Assembly (NCBI RefSeq): GCF_001949145.1
Contig: NW_019091628.1
Span: forward strand, 210,873 to 274,872
Length of the DNA stretch: 64,000 bases
From: Acanthaster planci
Taxonomy: Eukaryota > Echinodermata > Asteroidea > Valvatida > Acanthasteridae
Direction of reading: 5' to 3'
Numbering within the stretch: the first letter of the stretch is position 1; each line of letters starts with the position of its first letter. The position numbers and the translations under genes are program-made. The notes below the pieces were generated by a model. That model worked only from the letters and a program-made list of their open reading frames with translations, was not told the origin of the DNA and did not search any database. This document shows positions 28,413 to 48,822 of the stretch, in pieces.

Positions 28413-30699
28413 AAAATCTCTTTCAGTTGAAGTTCGCTGCCAAGCAAATGGACCGCAATGCCAAGAAATGCGAGAAAGAAGAGAAAGCAGAGAAGGGCAA
28501 ATTGAAGAAGGTGGGTGTGTCCCGGAGAGAACTTAGAGGGATGTAATGTGGCTGGAGAAAGTGCGCGTGTACCACTGACGTCTCCGTTAACAGACGGAAT
28601 CGAGAGCCTCGTTTGGCAGCAGTGGGCCCCAGAATGAAGTCAGTGTAGTACTTGTGAAGGCAAACACAAAGGGGTTTACTTGAAAATAAATTTGTATCAA
28701 AGGAAGGACTTCTGTTTCTCTCAGATTTGTAGAGCAGATGCTCGTTAGCTGCATTCATTTGGTTGGAACTGTAAACCCTAGGCATTATCAGGTGTTTCAG
28801 ACGCACCTTGCTAAATGCCACAGACGTTATCACTATTGCAATAACGACCCTGCCAATTTCAACAGAGGGCAACTCAACAGTACAGAAGTGGATCGCGTTG
28901 CGTTTTGCAGTACGGTGGCAAAACACCCGTCTTACAATGACTTGCGCTGAGGGTTTTAGAATTACGCCACGGAACGCATTCAGACGAAAAGGCTTATTTT
29001 ATTCCCCTGTTGCAATAGGCCATTCAGAAGGGCAACATGGAAGGTGCTCGCATCCACGCAGAAAATGCCATCCGACAGAAGAACCAGAACCTCAACTTCA
29101 TGCGCATGTCATCCAGGATCGACGCCGTGGCCCAGCGCGTCCAGACGGCGGTCACCACGCAGCAAGTGACCAAGTCCATGGGAGGCGTGGTGAAATCCAT
29201 GAACGCAGCTTTGAAGTCGATGAACCTGGAGAAGGTACCCAAGATCTCTCAAGCGTGAATCGAATGTTTGGTGGAGGCATCATACCATTGTTTCACTTTT
29301 CTGTATTTTAGCAGTGAATATTTCTTATCACATTTGTACATTGCAGATTTATGTATGCAAAAATTTACATTTTTCGCTCCAGAAGATCATGCTTAGATGT
29401 GCATAGAATCGTGTTACAAAAATAAATCACGAACACAGATGGCAACGTGCTGCAGTAGCCAGCCATCTCAACGGAAATTCTTTGGGAGATTTTTCTTAGA
29501 GAGAAGTATGAGACGGAAAGTTGGCAAGATTCATTGCTCATTTGGACAAGTGTTGAATTGTTTTTATATATTCTGTACCCTTGTTTTCATGTTTAAACAT
29601 GTCTTGGACACCTTTCCATAGGTTTGTTTCGTTTTTTTGTCTGTTCTGTACATGCACCCAGTTACCCTGTTTTACTCCTATACATTTTATGATGCGCACT
29701 GAAAGTGTGCTTACAGAACGGTGCAGTTCATGGTATTTTTAGCATCTCTTGAGCACAACAGAAATGTGTTGCATGGCTGAGGTTGTTGAAGTTTACTACC
29801 TGGATATTAACTCTCATTTCATTTGTGGCAATCCACAGGTGATGCGCATCATGGACCAGTTTGAGAAGCAGTTTGAGACCCTGGACGTCCAGAGTGAGGT
29901 GATGGACCAAGCCATGGCTGGAACCACGACCCTCAATGTCCCCGTGGCTCAAGTGGACAATCTGATGCAAGAGGTGGCCGACGAAGCTGGGTAATTACTC
30001 TCCCTTGTTTGAGAGGTTTCAATTTGAACACCGTGCTGGGGAACCTTTGTTGCTAAAACACAAGTTTGAAAGACAAATGGTTGGCTTGAGTAGGCACGGC
30101 TCGTTCGAGTCAGTGCTGGAATCAGTCCCAGCAGACACATAGTCAGGAGAATGCTGTCCACAGTTTACTTTACCCCTCAAGCTGTTTGAAGATCCACAAA
30201 TAGACTGATGAGATTCAATGAGGCTGCTCTAGAAACTAACACAGCAGATGTGACAACCTGTTAGACCTTGGTACAGTTGGCAGTCAGTATAAGCAGTGTT
30301 TGAAAGAGAGCTTGTTCCGTTCAACCATCTCACTATTAGACCCTCTTGGTAGTTGGCAGGGTAGGATTGTCTTTGGTCTAGGGATAGTCAGCCTATTGGA
30401 CGTTTTTACATAGCAGGCTTTTTCTCTTTGAAAGATAGTAACGGCTCAAGGTTTTTTAGCCAAACTGGGGTCACAAGGTCAATTTTTGTACACCCAGCTT
30501 CTTTTTAAGAGAAAAAAAGCACATCACATCAAATCAAAATTTCATGAGCGTCGTCGTGTTTTTCTCTGTTCTCTTTTTCAGCTTGGATTTGAATATGGAG
30601 TTGCCGTCCGGGCAGACCACGGCCCTCGCTGGAGCCAGCGCAGCCTCCATGGAGCAAGACGAGCTGTCACAGCGACTACAGCAACTCAGGAATCAGTAA
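28413..30699 (+). CDS. CHMP1B: Charged multivesicular body protein 1b (ESCRT-III subunit), first exon missing
   Basis: Exons 28413-28510, 29019-29234, 29839-29990 and 30582-30699 join in frame to about 193 residues; vertebrate CHMP1B has 199, so only a few N-terminal residues are missing. Recognised by NLFQLKFAAKQMDRNAKKC, AIQKGNMEGARIHAENAIR, RIDAVAQRVQTAV, LDVQSEVMDQAM and the C-terminal MIM1 helix DELSQRLQQLRNQ, which binds MIT domains of VPS4 and spastin. The helix-1 and QKGN...HAENAIR sequence fits CHMP1B rather than CHMP1A. It polymerises on membranes in multivesicular-body sorting, cytokinesis and nuclear-envelope sealing. The acceptor at 28413 needs a one-base remainder from exon 1, which was not found and is probably in the gap at 28122-28313. 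Confidence 0.95.
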
Positions 30700-31515
30700 A
30701 CGCAGATGCCAAGAGAGTGAGGTTTTTTTGTAAAAAGAATGAAAATGCAGTGATTTTTCCACACCGGCTCATAGAAAGGGCGCAAAGGCGCAGGACCATT
30801 GCCCAAATCTTATGCAGAAGTTGGGACTGCATTTTCCTAAAGAGCGTGTGTTGCACTAGGGTTGGTGCTCATGCATTTGTTTTTATTTGATGAAGTACCT
30901 CCATTGTCATTTTGTATAACAGTACGTTAACAATTGTTATGCCCACGCTGAATGACATAACTCACTGGAGTTGGTCTAAGCATTATTTTGAAAAAAATAA
31001 GAAAAGGAAACCAAATTTGTACAAAACAAAACCTAACCTCGAATAAATTTCTGCAGTGCATGCTTTGTAGAATGCCTTTGGCAAAACATAGTGGACGGAC
31101 GACAGTAAATTTGGGGCCATCTTCATCTATGTCTCTCATGTGTGCCTAAGAATTTACCTACTGACATCCTGCACAGTGCTTAATCACAATTCCTCGTTGC
31201 TAGATATCACCACACCGTGAATATTCAACTGTCGTATCAAAGGTCAACATTTCATCAGCATGCATGTACATAGTTGGTTCCCATCAGCCAGTATTTCTCT
31301 TCTTCTTTTCTAACATCTAGGGAAAAAAAAGTATTTATTTTGTTGTTATGATGAAGAAGTAGCTTTTAACAAATCAAGAAGCAGTCTTGTAAGTTGACGC
31401 TCCAAGTTGAACCAAATGAGACATTTGTATAGCCTTGTGCGACTAGTGGCATACTGAAAAAATATCCTGGGTGCACAAGTAAAGTCGGGCACCTCTATGA
31501 ACCACTGAATGGATT

Positions 31516-31623
31516 TACACCCTGCAGAAAGTCAATAGGCGGAATCTGTATATGGTATAGTTACTGATATACACCCTGCAGAAAGTCAATAGGAAGAATC
31601 TTTATATGGTATAGTTATTGATA
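31516..31623. repeat. Direct duplication, 54-bp unit, two copies
   Basis: TACACCCTGCAGAAAGTCAA at 31516 recurs at 31570, with the rest of the unit (TATATGGTATAGTTA) differing by only a few bases. A recent local duplication in the CHMP1B 3' flank. Confidence 0.9.
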
Positions 31624-32302
31624 TATTTAATACGTGTCAAGATGTATGCTAGTTGAGTAACAGTTGTCCACAGTATGTGATGTCTTGTGTTTACGCTTTT
31701 CCCGTAAGGATAAAGGCTATTGGATCTGATTTCAGAATGTTAAAGATGTCTTGTAAGATATGAAAGATCTGGATGGAGTTCACCAGGAGGCTGTGTCCTT
31801 GTATATATACCTACCATTGTATTTGAAATTCTCTGACATGACAGGATTCCCCAAAATGAGTCATAAGGTGATTTTTTTCTGCAATGGTTTGTTTGCTATT
31901 TTTGAAGAGGTAAATGAGCTCTTTGTCTCCATTTATCACACAGTTTGGCATCCTGTCGAAAGTGGACAATATCTCGGTGGCAGAATTTAGAATTCCTTTT
32001 GATTGCTGTTATGGATGACTCTTTCAAAGACTTTCGTCTCAAAAGTGACTCTGGCAAGGAGTCGTTGAAAGAAAAATGGTGGAATTTGCCGCTATTCTCC
32101 AAATTGATGGGATATCTGTGTTGTGATGTTGTAAATTAAATATGTAATTTCTGGTATGTTCGGTATCTTAGATCATTTAGCTGTGAATAAATTCATCATT
32201 TCATTGTAAATAATTCTAGAAGAAGAAAACAAACTAATATTTTATTTTGGAAATTAGAGCCAATTTTATGTGTAAAGAGGATGACTTTCATTAACCTCTG
32301 CA

Positions 32303-32928
32303 GGGGCGGATCCAGGGATTTTAGGGGGGGTTCAGGCCTGTCAAATATTTTCCTGCCCAGTTGTAACAGAGAGGCAAACATAAAGGACATATTCAAAACC
32401 CTGTTCTCATTTCGGACCAACACAAGAATGGAATTCCGAATGACGAGAAACGACACGCGAACAACGTTCTCACTCCACACTGACCGGGGAGTGGATGGAG
32501 AACGTCAAGAGCAAAGATGGTGGACACACGCACATACAGCAACTTGACGTTAACTTTGTTGCATAATTAGAAAGCACTCACAATCAGGAGACTGTTACCG
32601 AAGGCTTCTTTGCATAGCTGTAGGAGAAAATTTACCCATTATATCTGGATATTTTGGGATTTCAGTTATTGCAAGATTGTGAATATCATGTTATCTTTTC
32701 ATTTAGTGTTAAAATGGCGTAGTGTAGCTGCACTCCGGAGTTCGTAATCAACAACCTGAGAACACTTTTCCTGAGTCCCAGGAAAACGGGGTTTTGAATA
32801 CGCCCACAGGTGATGCATTACAGTGATACTGATGTGCATGGACTTACCTTTTATGATGTCATGTTTTTATTAAGACACTTCCTTTTTGGGGGTGTCAGAG
32901 TAGGGATTCCCCCCCCCCCTTGATCCGC
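32303..32928. mobile_element. Non-autonomous TIR element, GGGGCGGATCC termini
   Basis: Left end GGGGCGGATCCAGGGATTTT; right end has the inverted CCCCCCCTTGATCCGC. Termini of this kind are common in marine deuterostome genomes (from memory). About 626 bp without a clear coding frame. Confidence 0.55.
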
Positions 32929-33285
32929 ACGTACGCTGGAAATTTTTTTTTCTCACTTTGAAAACTGCAGGCTAGTTAATGGGAAAGATAATTTTTGCAA
33001 AAAATATTAAAATAATTCTATTTGCTTGTTTCCAAGCTGGGAAATGAAAAACTCTAGTAGAGATTTTCTGATGTGCTGCTAGTCATTTAGTTGACAGAAA
33101 GGCTCGTGGGTTGTGTGGTTATTGGTTTGTACAATTTCGAAGTGGATGGAAGAGAGACGCAGATCGAAAACGATCATTCAATGCAGTTCATCTTTTTTGT
33201 TGGAACTGGCTCTCCATAACCAGACCAAAACATCTGAGAATTTGGAAGGGCGCCCTCATCTCAGCATTGTAAGAATTTGCACATA

Positions 33286-36200
33286 ATGGCGTCCTTCATC
33301 GGATCACGCGTGACAGAAGTAGAGAACAAACCTGTTGAAAAGCCGGTCGACCGGGAAAAGGTGATTAACCGTAGAATATTTAATGGCTGTTGATTGTTTA
33401 TTGAAAGTCTTTGCATTTAAAGTGTATGATTTTCGTTTTGATTGACCGTGCATTCCATTTAAAATTGTAATGTGGATGCAGTCGTCATGTCAACGTCTCT
33501 TCTTGCACGTCTTGACGGGTGTTGGTCACTTCGCCCCATTTTCACTTGCACTTCGCCCACTGAGTTTACTATCGTTCATTCTTTTCTTTTAGCCATAAGA
33601 GAGGCTTATGAAACAAATCAAATGTTGAGGGTTTGTGTAGCCGGCCAAGTCAAAGGTTCCGATTCAAACAACTTGAGGCAAATGTTACTATTGTTAGGCC
33701 TGAATTAGCCCCACTACCACACTAGTGTGGCACGGACTCTCACTCCCGCTCCATCCTTAGCCACTCATCCGTAAATGCAATTTACGCAAAATTACGCAAA
33801 TTGTGTATACGGATGTATGGCTAAGGATGGAGCGGTAGCGAGAGTCCGTGCCACACCAGTGGGGCTAGGCCTGAATAGCATGATTATCACGGTAACAGGG
33901 ACATGAAAAAATGGACCCCCCAATTTCTGGGGATTGTATACTTGGCGATCCCCCATTTTTTTGACTTTTAATCTTTTAAAACTGGTAAGTCCCCCAAAAA
34001 AGAAAGGCAATACTCTCTTCATTAATGCATTGGGCTGACCCTATTTTTTGGAAATTTCAAATTGTAAATTGTGAGAAAATGTGACTTTTTACTGATAAAC
34101 TAACCATGCAAATTTGAATTCACCATATGTCATGTGTTAAAACACTTGCAGTTTCCCCTCAAAACCCAAAACCCTACCCTTTTTGACAACATTAACACAA
34201 CATTTATTAAGCATATTACAGTCATCTACCAATGTCAATTCAAAAGTTAAAATGGAACTCTCCCTTTTATTATAGGAGAAGAGTCCCCAAATTTACCATC
34301 CCCTAATTTCTGGAATTACCCTAATAGCCTGTTTGAAAAGGCTAGTAGCCCATTTGAACACCGACGGGGCAAAGTGGAAATGGGGCTAAGTGGAAATGGG
34401 GCACTGACAGTAAAGTCTCTCCTTCCCGAACGGTAAGGTACTACTCCGTAGACCTTACTGAAGCGATCTTTTTTTATGGTTCCGCACGCAATGGCATTTT
34501 GAAAGCCGCCCAGTTAGAACACCAGATAACACATCTGTTTGCACTTGCTTGAGCAGATCTTCCCCTAAAGACAATACTAATCATAGCTAATATGTGGAAC
34601 TTCCGTCATTAAATTTTGTAGTGCTTAACCTATCGACCCAATAAGTGATATATGTGGTTCCCTGACAAAAGATTTCCCAGACGTCTCTATTCATAATCTT
34701 AGCAGGAGTAGTCGGAATTATGGGGACTGGTATCCAAACCAACAAAAACATTCGTTGCGCCTGTTTTTGTCACGTGGCCTACGGCCACAGATGTGAGAAG
34801 GTGCTATGGATGTGTGCGGATTGTCGAGGGACGTGAGGTATAAAGGATTGTAGAAAGAACCTCACTTTTTGCCAATAATATAATAGGTTAAGCACTACAA
34901 AATTCAATGACGGAAGTGCCATATGTTGAAATGCCGTGCGCAGCTTGTAATTTTGCACAACAGTTGTTGCCCTTTGATTTGCGCACAGCTATAAAAATTT
35001 TCTGGAATATAAATCAATGGCAACAGTCATACATGTACATATTAAAGACTGACATCAACTACGCAAGTTTGGCACAAAATTTAAGCATTGGGTCCATCTT
35101 CGGTTCTGTTTTCGAAATGTCTGTGTGATTTATGCTGCATGTAAAGCGTAGTAATATACGTACTTACGCGGCACAGTTGCTCGCAAGTCGGCTGTGCCAT
35201 GTCTGACGCAGTTTGCCAGTTAGTTTTTGAGATTTTTGACGAATATTGAGAGCTAAGCCTTATTAGATTCCCCCGTTGATATTTAATTCGGACTTTACCT
35301 CCTCTAAAAAAATCCTCAGAGCCAATCATTAGCGAAAAAAAGAATCTCTAATGAAAATAGGATCCTAGACAAAACAAATAACAATCGGGAAAAAATATGG
35401 ATTTTGAAAAGGCCCCCGAACAACTGCATGACTGGTACCCATCCCAACAATTGAGACAGCCAGTGACTTGTGAGGGAATTGGAACCAGTCTATATCCCAG
35501 CATCCCCAGAAGCCGGTGGACGTTTAACCATTTTGACTCCCTTTAAGAATCGCAAAGTTTGAGGCACAAAAAGTGCGCACATTTAAAGATCGCGCTCAAC
35601 GCTATCTGCACAGTTTTAAACTATGCACAACCTAATGAAATTTGGCAAGGAAAATTGGTGCCATGGTCATAAGTCACAGCTCGATTTACTTCGCTGTGGC
35701 TGATTCTTAAGCCAGACTTCCATACTGTCGTTTGTAGCGCAGATGGTCCGCTAGACGTGAAGACGCAGACACGAACGGAAAATACAGTGCATGACATCAT
35801 TCCACCCAAAAATTGAAACAAAATGACGTCTGAAACTCCATGATTTTTAATGGAAAATACCCTTTTACATGTAGGTTGATTTGATTGTACCCTCTCATGA
35901 TGCCAAACCTGTCTTCCAGTCTCATACATTTCACTGATGGTCAGCTATTTAGTTGATCATAAGGGCGTAATATTTAAAGAGAAAATGGGCAAAATTCATG
36001 AACTAAACGAGAGCTCAACTTTGCAGAGTGTACATGTATGGGGGCTGGGATGTGGTTGTGTTGTGACAGCTCTGATTGGCATGTTTCCTCATGTCTGTGT
36101 CGTAGTTTGCCTCTTGATTGTGTCGCTGTGTTTCTTACGTTGATATGGAAACCAGGCTTTAAACATAAAGTTGTTCAATTGTCTTTCATCAGACATGCCC

Positions 36201-37366
36201 CCTGCTGCTGAGAGTGTTCTGCAACTCGGGTCGTCACCACAGAGTGGAGGAATTTGACCGTGGGAGAGTACCACCAAATGAGCTGCAGATATACACCTGG
36301 TAAGGTAGAGACCCTATCAAACAGGGTGAGGCCAGATGCTGGACCACCTCAGGATCCTGGGCCCCACCATCATGTGTGCAGTCAAGTCATGTCAATTTTA
36401 ATGTCCCAAATGCAATTTTCAGTGTGGAAGGCTCCTTTACTTTTTCTTCCATCAAGGGGAGCGTCGACGACATTCTTCATACTGAGTAGTTTCCCCAATG
36501 ACGTGGATATTTCTTTCAGCGTGTTTCTGCGGAGTGACTGATTTTTAAAGGCTATGTTGACATGGACTGAATAGGGGTTAACGTTCACGCGTCCTCAGAG
36601 GGCAAGAGCTTTGTGTCACTGGGACAGGCTTGAGTAAACCTCTATTGGTTGTACACATGTAACTAAATTAAAATAACGAAAACAGCCTCTAAGTCACCAC
36701 GGAGATACCAACAACGCATGACCTTTATTCTCGGTGTTCTGGAAAATTTTGAATTGGCTAGCTTGTCCAGGTCATGCTGCTATCAAGTATGGTGTATCTA
36801 CATATACTATGCATAATTCATAAGGCAATCCACAATGGTTGCTTTATGTCTCGACATATTATTCACAAGTTTCTTGCATGCCCAGTAACATGTATACCAT
36901 TAACCCTAACAGTCCTCAGTCCTCCAACAGGTGAAGGATTGAGGACGGTTAGGGTTAATGTAACTGCAATTGTGTGCAGAAACTGAAAGGATTAATTTTT
37001 GTTTATCAGTTAGCTTGAATTGTGTCTTTCTTGAAGTGGATTGAGAAAAGTTATCCCCCCTTTGTACCCAAAAGGATGGACGCAACACTAAAAGAGCTGT
37101 CCAGCCTGGTCAAGGAGGTCAACCCTGAGGCCCGACGCAGGGGAACCTTCTTCAGCTTTGCGACCGTCTCGCCGGACAACAGACGACCCGGCTACCACCT
37201 CACCAACATCGGCATGACCTGCTCGGGGCGGAAGGGCCCCGACGACGCACTCACACTGTCCTCGACATCCTTCCAGATTGGGGACTACGTGGACATTGCC
37301 ATCTCGCTGCCGACGCGAGGCGGCGGTCCCCCGCCGCTGAGACGAGACAGCTGGGGACGGATGTAA
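33286..37366 (+). CDS. SAP18: Histone deacetylase complex subunit SAP18
   Basis: Three exons, 33286-33360, 36193-36299 and 37075-37366, join in frame to 157 residues (human 153). Exon 1 encodes MASFIGSRVTEVENKPVEK and the DREK that precedes the conserved TCPLLLRVF of exon 2; exon 2 also has GRHHRVEEFDRG and ELQIYTW; exon 3 starts at MDATLKELSSLVKEV and carries RRPGYHLTNIG, SGRKGPDDALTL and FQIGDYVDIAISLP. This is the ubiquitin-like fold of SAP18, a partner of Sin3/HDAC co-repressor and of the ASAP/PSAP splicing complexes with RNPS1. The start is the first ATG of the only upstream exon with matching phase. Intron 1 is about 2.8 kb and holds two foldback elements. Confidence 0.95.
33706..33865. 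mobile_element. 160-bp foldback MITE with 11-bp flanking direct repeat
   Basis: Long arms (AGCCCCACTACCACACTAGT at the left; inverted at the right) make a near-perfect hairpin. The sequence TAGGCCTGAAT stands on both sides (33695-33705 and 33866-33876), which looks like a target-site duplication. It lies in SAP18 intron 1. Confidence 0.8.
34590..34925. mobile_element. TIR element of about 335 bp in SAP18 intron 1
   Basis: Left arm TTGTAGTGCTTAACCTA and right arm TAGGTTAAGCACTACAA belong to inverted termini of about 41 bp, which also contain ACTTCCGTCATT / AATGACGGAAGT. No coding capacity. Confidence 0.75.
36899..36959. repeat. 60-bp palindrome with telomere-like ends, copy 1
   Basis: ATTAACCCTAACAGTCCTCA at the left is inverted at the right as GAGGACGGTTAGGGTTAAT, around the centre CTCCAACAGGTGAAGG. 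A second copy is at 39256-39315. Termini resemble the TTAGGG telomere repeat; the TTAA ends could be a target-site duplication. Confidence 0.75.
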
Positions 37367-38191
37367 GATTCCACAAGAGCTTGTTTTTAGAGTTGGGATG
37401 TTCGCTTTTCATTGGGAGACGGCAACAGGTCATTTGCTCAATTGTCAACTTTAAACCAGCAGAGAAGCTTAAACACGTGTCACCAGAGCCACTTTCAAGT
37501 GACAGGTCATTGGTAAAGAAACTTGCACAGTGCAGATCAGTAAGTTCTCTCAACATTGTTCACTTACACACTGGGGATTTTGTCATGTGTTAACTAGCAT
37601 TCCCCCAAGAGTGTTACCCTCGTCAACTGTTGTGACAAAGTTTACTGAAAATTGTGCCCGTAGTAGATTTCATGTGAACTACAATTTTTCCCTTTCTTAT
37701 TCCGGTTTCTGACATTATCATGCCATGAGGGCACCGTCTGCTGCCATTTATGGACGAGGCCTCTAAACCTTGTCCGTGGTCGCCAACGACCATTGTTATA
37801 GCCTTCTAAGGAAACCGGTGATTTTGTGTGGCCGTTGATTGGCTCTGTGTCGTCCATCGCTTCCAACGCATAAAGATGGGAAACTGTCCGTTACAAGTTC
37901 CCTTGTGCTTTCATGCAGAAAAAGAGGCTACCCTCTTTTTGTCAAGGGAGCAACGCATTCTTCCTAAGCACATGTAACTTGAACATAGTGCAAACAGTTT
38001 GATGAAGCGACTGGTACCAATTACAGATTTCTTTTTGAATTGATTCGTTTGTAGTTATTAGGAATAGACGTACTTGTAACATCACTGTCATTTTTGTAAA
38101 GTTATTTTGTCGTTTGCCTTGCTCTTGGCTGGTGGTGTAGCCATGCAGAGGAGCAAGTTTTTATAAAGTTGAATGTAAGACAGTTGGTCGA

Positions 38192-38210
38192 TTTGCTAGA
38201 AATAAAGCAG
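38192..38210 (+). terminator. Candidate poly(A) signal of SAP18
   Basis: A single AATAAA in the context gaaataaagcagg lies about 830 bp after the SAP18 stop, with a GT/T-rich stretch following. No other gene is close by on this strand. Position by eye. Confidence 0.4.
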
Positions 38211-38577
38211 GTAAGTTTACATGTCGTCAGACGGAAATTTATTTGTACATCTCTTTTTTTCAATGGAAGGTAGTTATTTGTTCATCACAATTTGTGCCCA
38301 AGACATGAGCAGGGTCCCAGCAGAGACTCCTGACTTGATGAAATATTTGCACCTGTATGTACTAAGATTACATCGATGCAAAATGTAACAATACCATTGT
38401 TTGTAATTCAGTACACAGCTAAAGTTGTAACAGGGTGCAGGATTTGGCAATGTGACATTGTTTCGAACTGAAAAAGGTTACTGTTCGTGCACTGTGCTTG
38501 TCTACTTATATAACCTGTGCATAAACAGCAAGAGTACACTTGCCAAAATCTTCATAATGTGTAACACTAAGACCAGG

Positions 38578-38948
38578 CCAATAAGCCATTTGTGAGTTAA
38601 ATTTGAATAAAATCTGGTACACTGAGTTCTTTAAATTCACGTGAACTTGACAACTTGAATTCTCCATACTAAAACCACTGTTGCTATACCTCGTGATTTG
38701 GGGCAAGCTTTTGCTTAGTTACATAAGAGACGCCTTCCAACAGTACTCTGTTTTCAATGGATAGGAACGGCACAAAGGAACCTGTCCATTTCAGAGATGG
38801 TGGTCGCTATGCAAAAGCTTGCCCCGAATCACGAGGTATAGCAACAGTGTCTTTAGTCTGGGAAATTCAAATTGTTACGTTTCTATTCAATCGGATAGCA
38901 CAGTGTACCAGATTTTATTCAAATTTAACTCGCAAGTGGCTTATTTCA
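38578..38948. mobile_element. 370-bp foldback element, copy 1
   Basis: The two halves are inverted copies: TGAATAAAATCTGGTACACT with GTGTACCAGATTTTATTCA, and TGTTGCTATACCTCGTGATT with AATCACGAGGTATAGCAACA. A second copy lies at 63186-63553. No coding capacity. Confidence 0.8.
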
Positions 38949-38969
38949 TGTGAGTTCTCTCAACAACTA

Positions 38970-39146
38970 CAGTCGAACCTTGTGACTAGGAGCACCTTTA
39001 CTACACAATTTTGCTTATAACAAGGACATTTTTAGATCCCAAATCGCTTGTTTTTCATTGTTTTAATTCCTGATAATACAAGGTTCCTGTTATAACAAGG
39101 TAATTTCCCCAAGTCTGAAGGGCCTCTCATTAACGAGATGCGACTG
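38970..39146. mobile_element. pogo/Tc1-mariner-type MITE with TA target site
   Basis: Begins CAGTCGAACCTTG and ends ATGCGACTG, with TA on both sides (38968-38969 and 39147-39148). Repeated TATAACAAGG motifs inside. CAGTCGAACC termini with TA duplication are typical of pogo-like elements (from memory). 177 bp, non-autonomous. Confidence 0.65.
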
Positions 39147-39255
39147 TAGTTAGTCATTTAATTGTCAATGAATGAATGAAAAGCAAAGATTACTCTGTTG
39201 TGAAATAATGCACTCCGGCTGGCCTCGCCACTTTCACATTTCAGATTTTGGCATC

Positions 39256-39315
39256 ATTAACCCTAACCCTCCTCAGTCCTCCAACAGGTGAAGGATTGAG
39301 GAGGGTTAGGGATAA
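39256..39315. repeat. 60-bp palindrome with telomere-like ends, copy 2
   Basis: Same element as at 36899-36959, here with ATTAACCCTAACCCTCCTCA and the inverted GAGGAGGGTTAGGGAT. The centre is identical to copy 1. Confidence 0.75.
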
Positions 39316-40236
39316 AAAAAAACCTGCAGGAAATTGGATGGACAAGTATGGTACATGTAATTAACTCGAAGAAAACATGCCAAGGGTAAGCACCCCACCC
39401 CCATCAGTCACAGAACGTGGCTTTTAGAATGTGGGCAAAATGCGGGCAAAAATACAAGCCAATTTCTTGTGTCAATTTTTTTTACACCTCCATTTAAGCT
39501 AGACTAAAACCTTTACCTGCACAAATGAAGGGAATGAATATGTGCTTTGGCCGGTCTTAAACATGAATTTGGACGCGACTGATGCCCAAGCTGTAGGCGA
39601 GGACATTATCAGCGTTCATTTTCCAGAGCACATATTTATTCCCATTCATAAATCCCTTTTTAGTCCGAGACAAAAGAAGTCAATATATGATGGATTTCCA
39701 ACGATTTTGTTCTAGAATTTTACTTTCATTTTCTGAACACCCCTGACCATTTTATGGTATATTCCTTTTGTAAGTTGCCCGATAGAATGTCCTTTTATGG
39801 ACTTGGCGCACGCGTGTCGAACCATGTGAACACACTGTTGACCCATCAGAATCAATTAAACTCTCTCGTATCCAGGTGATTAACGCAGCGGGCATAATCA
39901 CTTTTCTTAGCAGGCATTATCAAGTGTTAATGCACAGTCAAGTTGCGCGTTGTTGAATAGGGAGACGAGGCTGAGGTATTTATGAATTACATTTAGTAAT
40001 CATTAAGTCAAATATTCCATTGAACATTTTCAAAAAAAATCCTGTACAGACATATCCCACAACAACTATCCAATCCAAAAAAATCATAAAGTCCTCTGAA
40101 TGAGATGAGCAACCACTTGCCCTCCAATTTTCTCTTCAATGAATTCCCTGCTGTCATACTTATTATTGTTAAGTTAGTTATACTGTGTAATCAAAAAACA
40201 TTTCCTAGTACAGTATTTTCCAAAGCCAGAATTTGT

Positions 40237-48018
<7,782 letters not shown>

Positions 48019-48822
48019 GACGGCTCACTAATTCCCCTGGCACCTGTACCTTCAAGAGAACCGCACGGCTACCCAAGACTCGACTGACGATGTGCGGTGA
48101 ACAAGCACACGTGTTGGTATCAACGGAGAATCACAGCAGAATGCATGCAGTACGTGCACTGTATGTACTCCTATCACGCCAGTATTGAGCGCCGAAGAAA
48201 CATTATTGCACGAAGTATTTTTTGCGGCGCCTGTGTGAACAGCACGTTGAGATTTTGTAGGCGTGGCATCGAGATGTTGAAATAGTACAAGCCCTAATGG
48301 CCCGGCACCGGCACAGGAGTAGACTTTGTGCCCTGGGCCAGACTCAAAATGTTGGTTCATGGGAAGAAAAATGCCCTGGAAATAAATTCAGACTAATACA
48401 TTTAAATGCCAGTGGATTTTTGTAGATACCATTACCATTTTAGCTCAATTGAAACATATTTTCCGGTGTCACTTAATAATTATAAACGGAAATGGCGTCT
48501 CATATTGCATAAGGTCCCGCTGACGGAGATATGGGTAAAATATTGTAAATTAAACTAGTCACATGCAAAAAACCTTGTGAAATTTAGAAATGTTCTTAAT
48601 TTAAAGCATCGATCCACGTGACTTAGTCTTTTGTATGATTTGGAAACTTGTTCGTTTTTCACGGTTTATATTCTCCCGAAGAGTTTCACTATTCATAAAT
48701 TGCCTCAACAGTTAATTTGCTAATTCCCACTCTCAACCATCAAAACTTCATGCTTTGGGCAAAACATTAAATGTTGAATTTTGGTAAATCAGGTCGGAAG
48801 CAAAACACTGAATTTGCTGCTA

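Larger units (their letters stand above)
30700..33285. other. CHMP1B 3' flank/UTR and intergenic DNA
   Basis: No coding signal recognised. AATAAA at 32186-32191 could end a long CHMP1B 3' UTR. It also holds a 54-bp direct repeat (31516-31623) and a TIR element of about 630 bp (32303-32928), listed separately. Confidence 0.5.
38211..40236. other. Intergenic region between SAP18 and ACAT2 (convergent genes)
   Basis: The two genes run toward each other. Apart from three repeats listed separately (38578-38948, 38970-39146, 39256-39315) I see no gene. The ACAT2 3' UTR should occupy its right-hand part. Confidence 0.5.
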
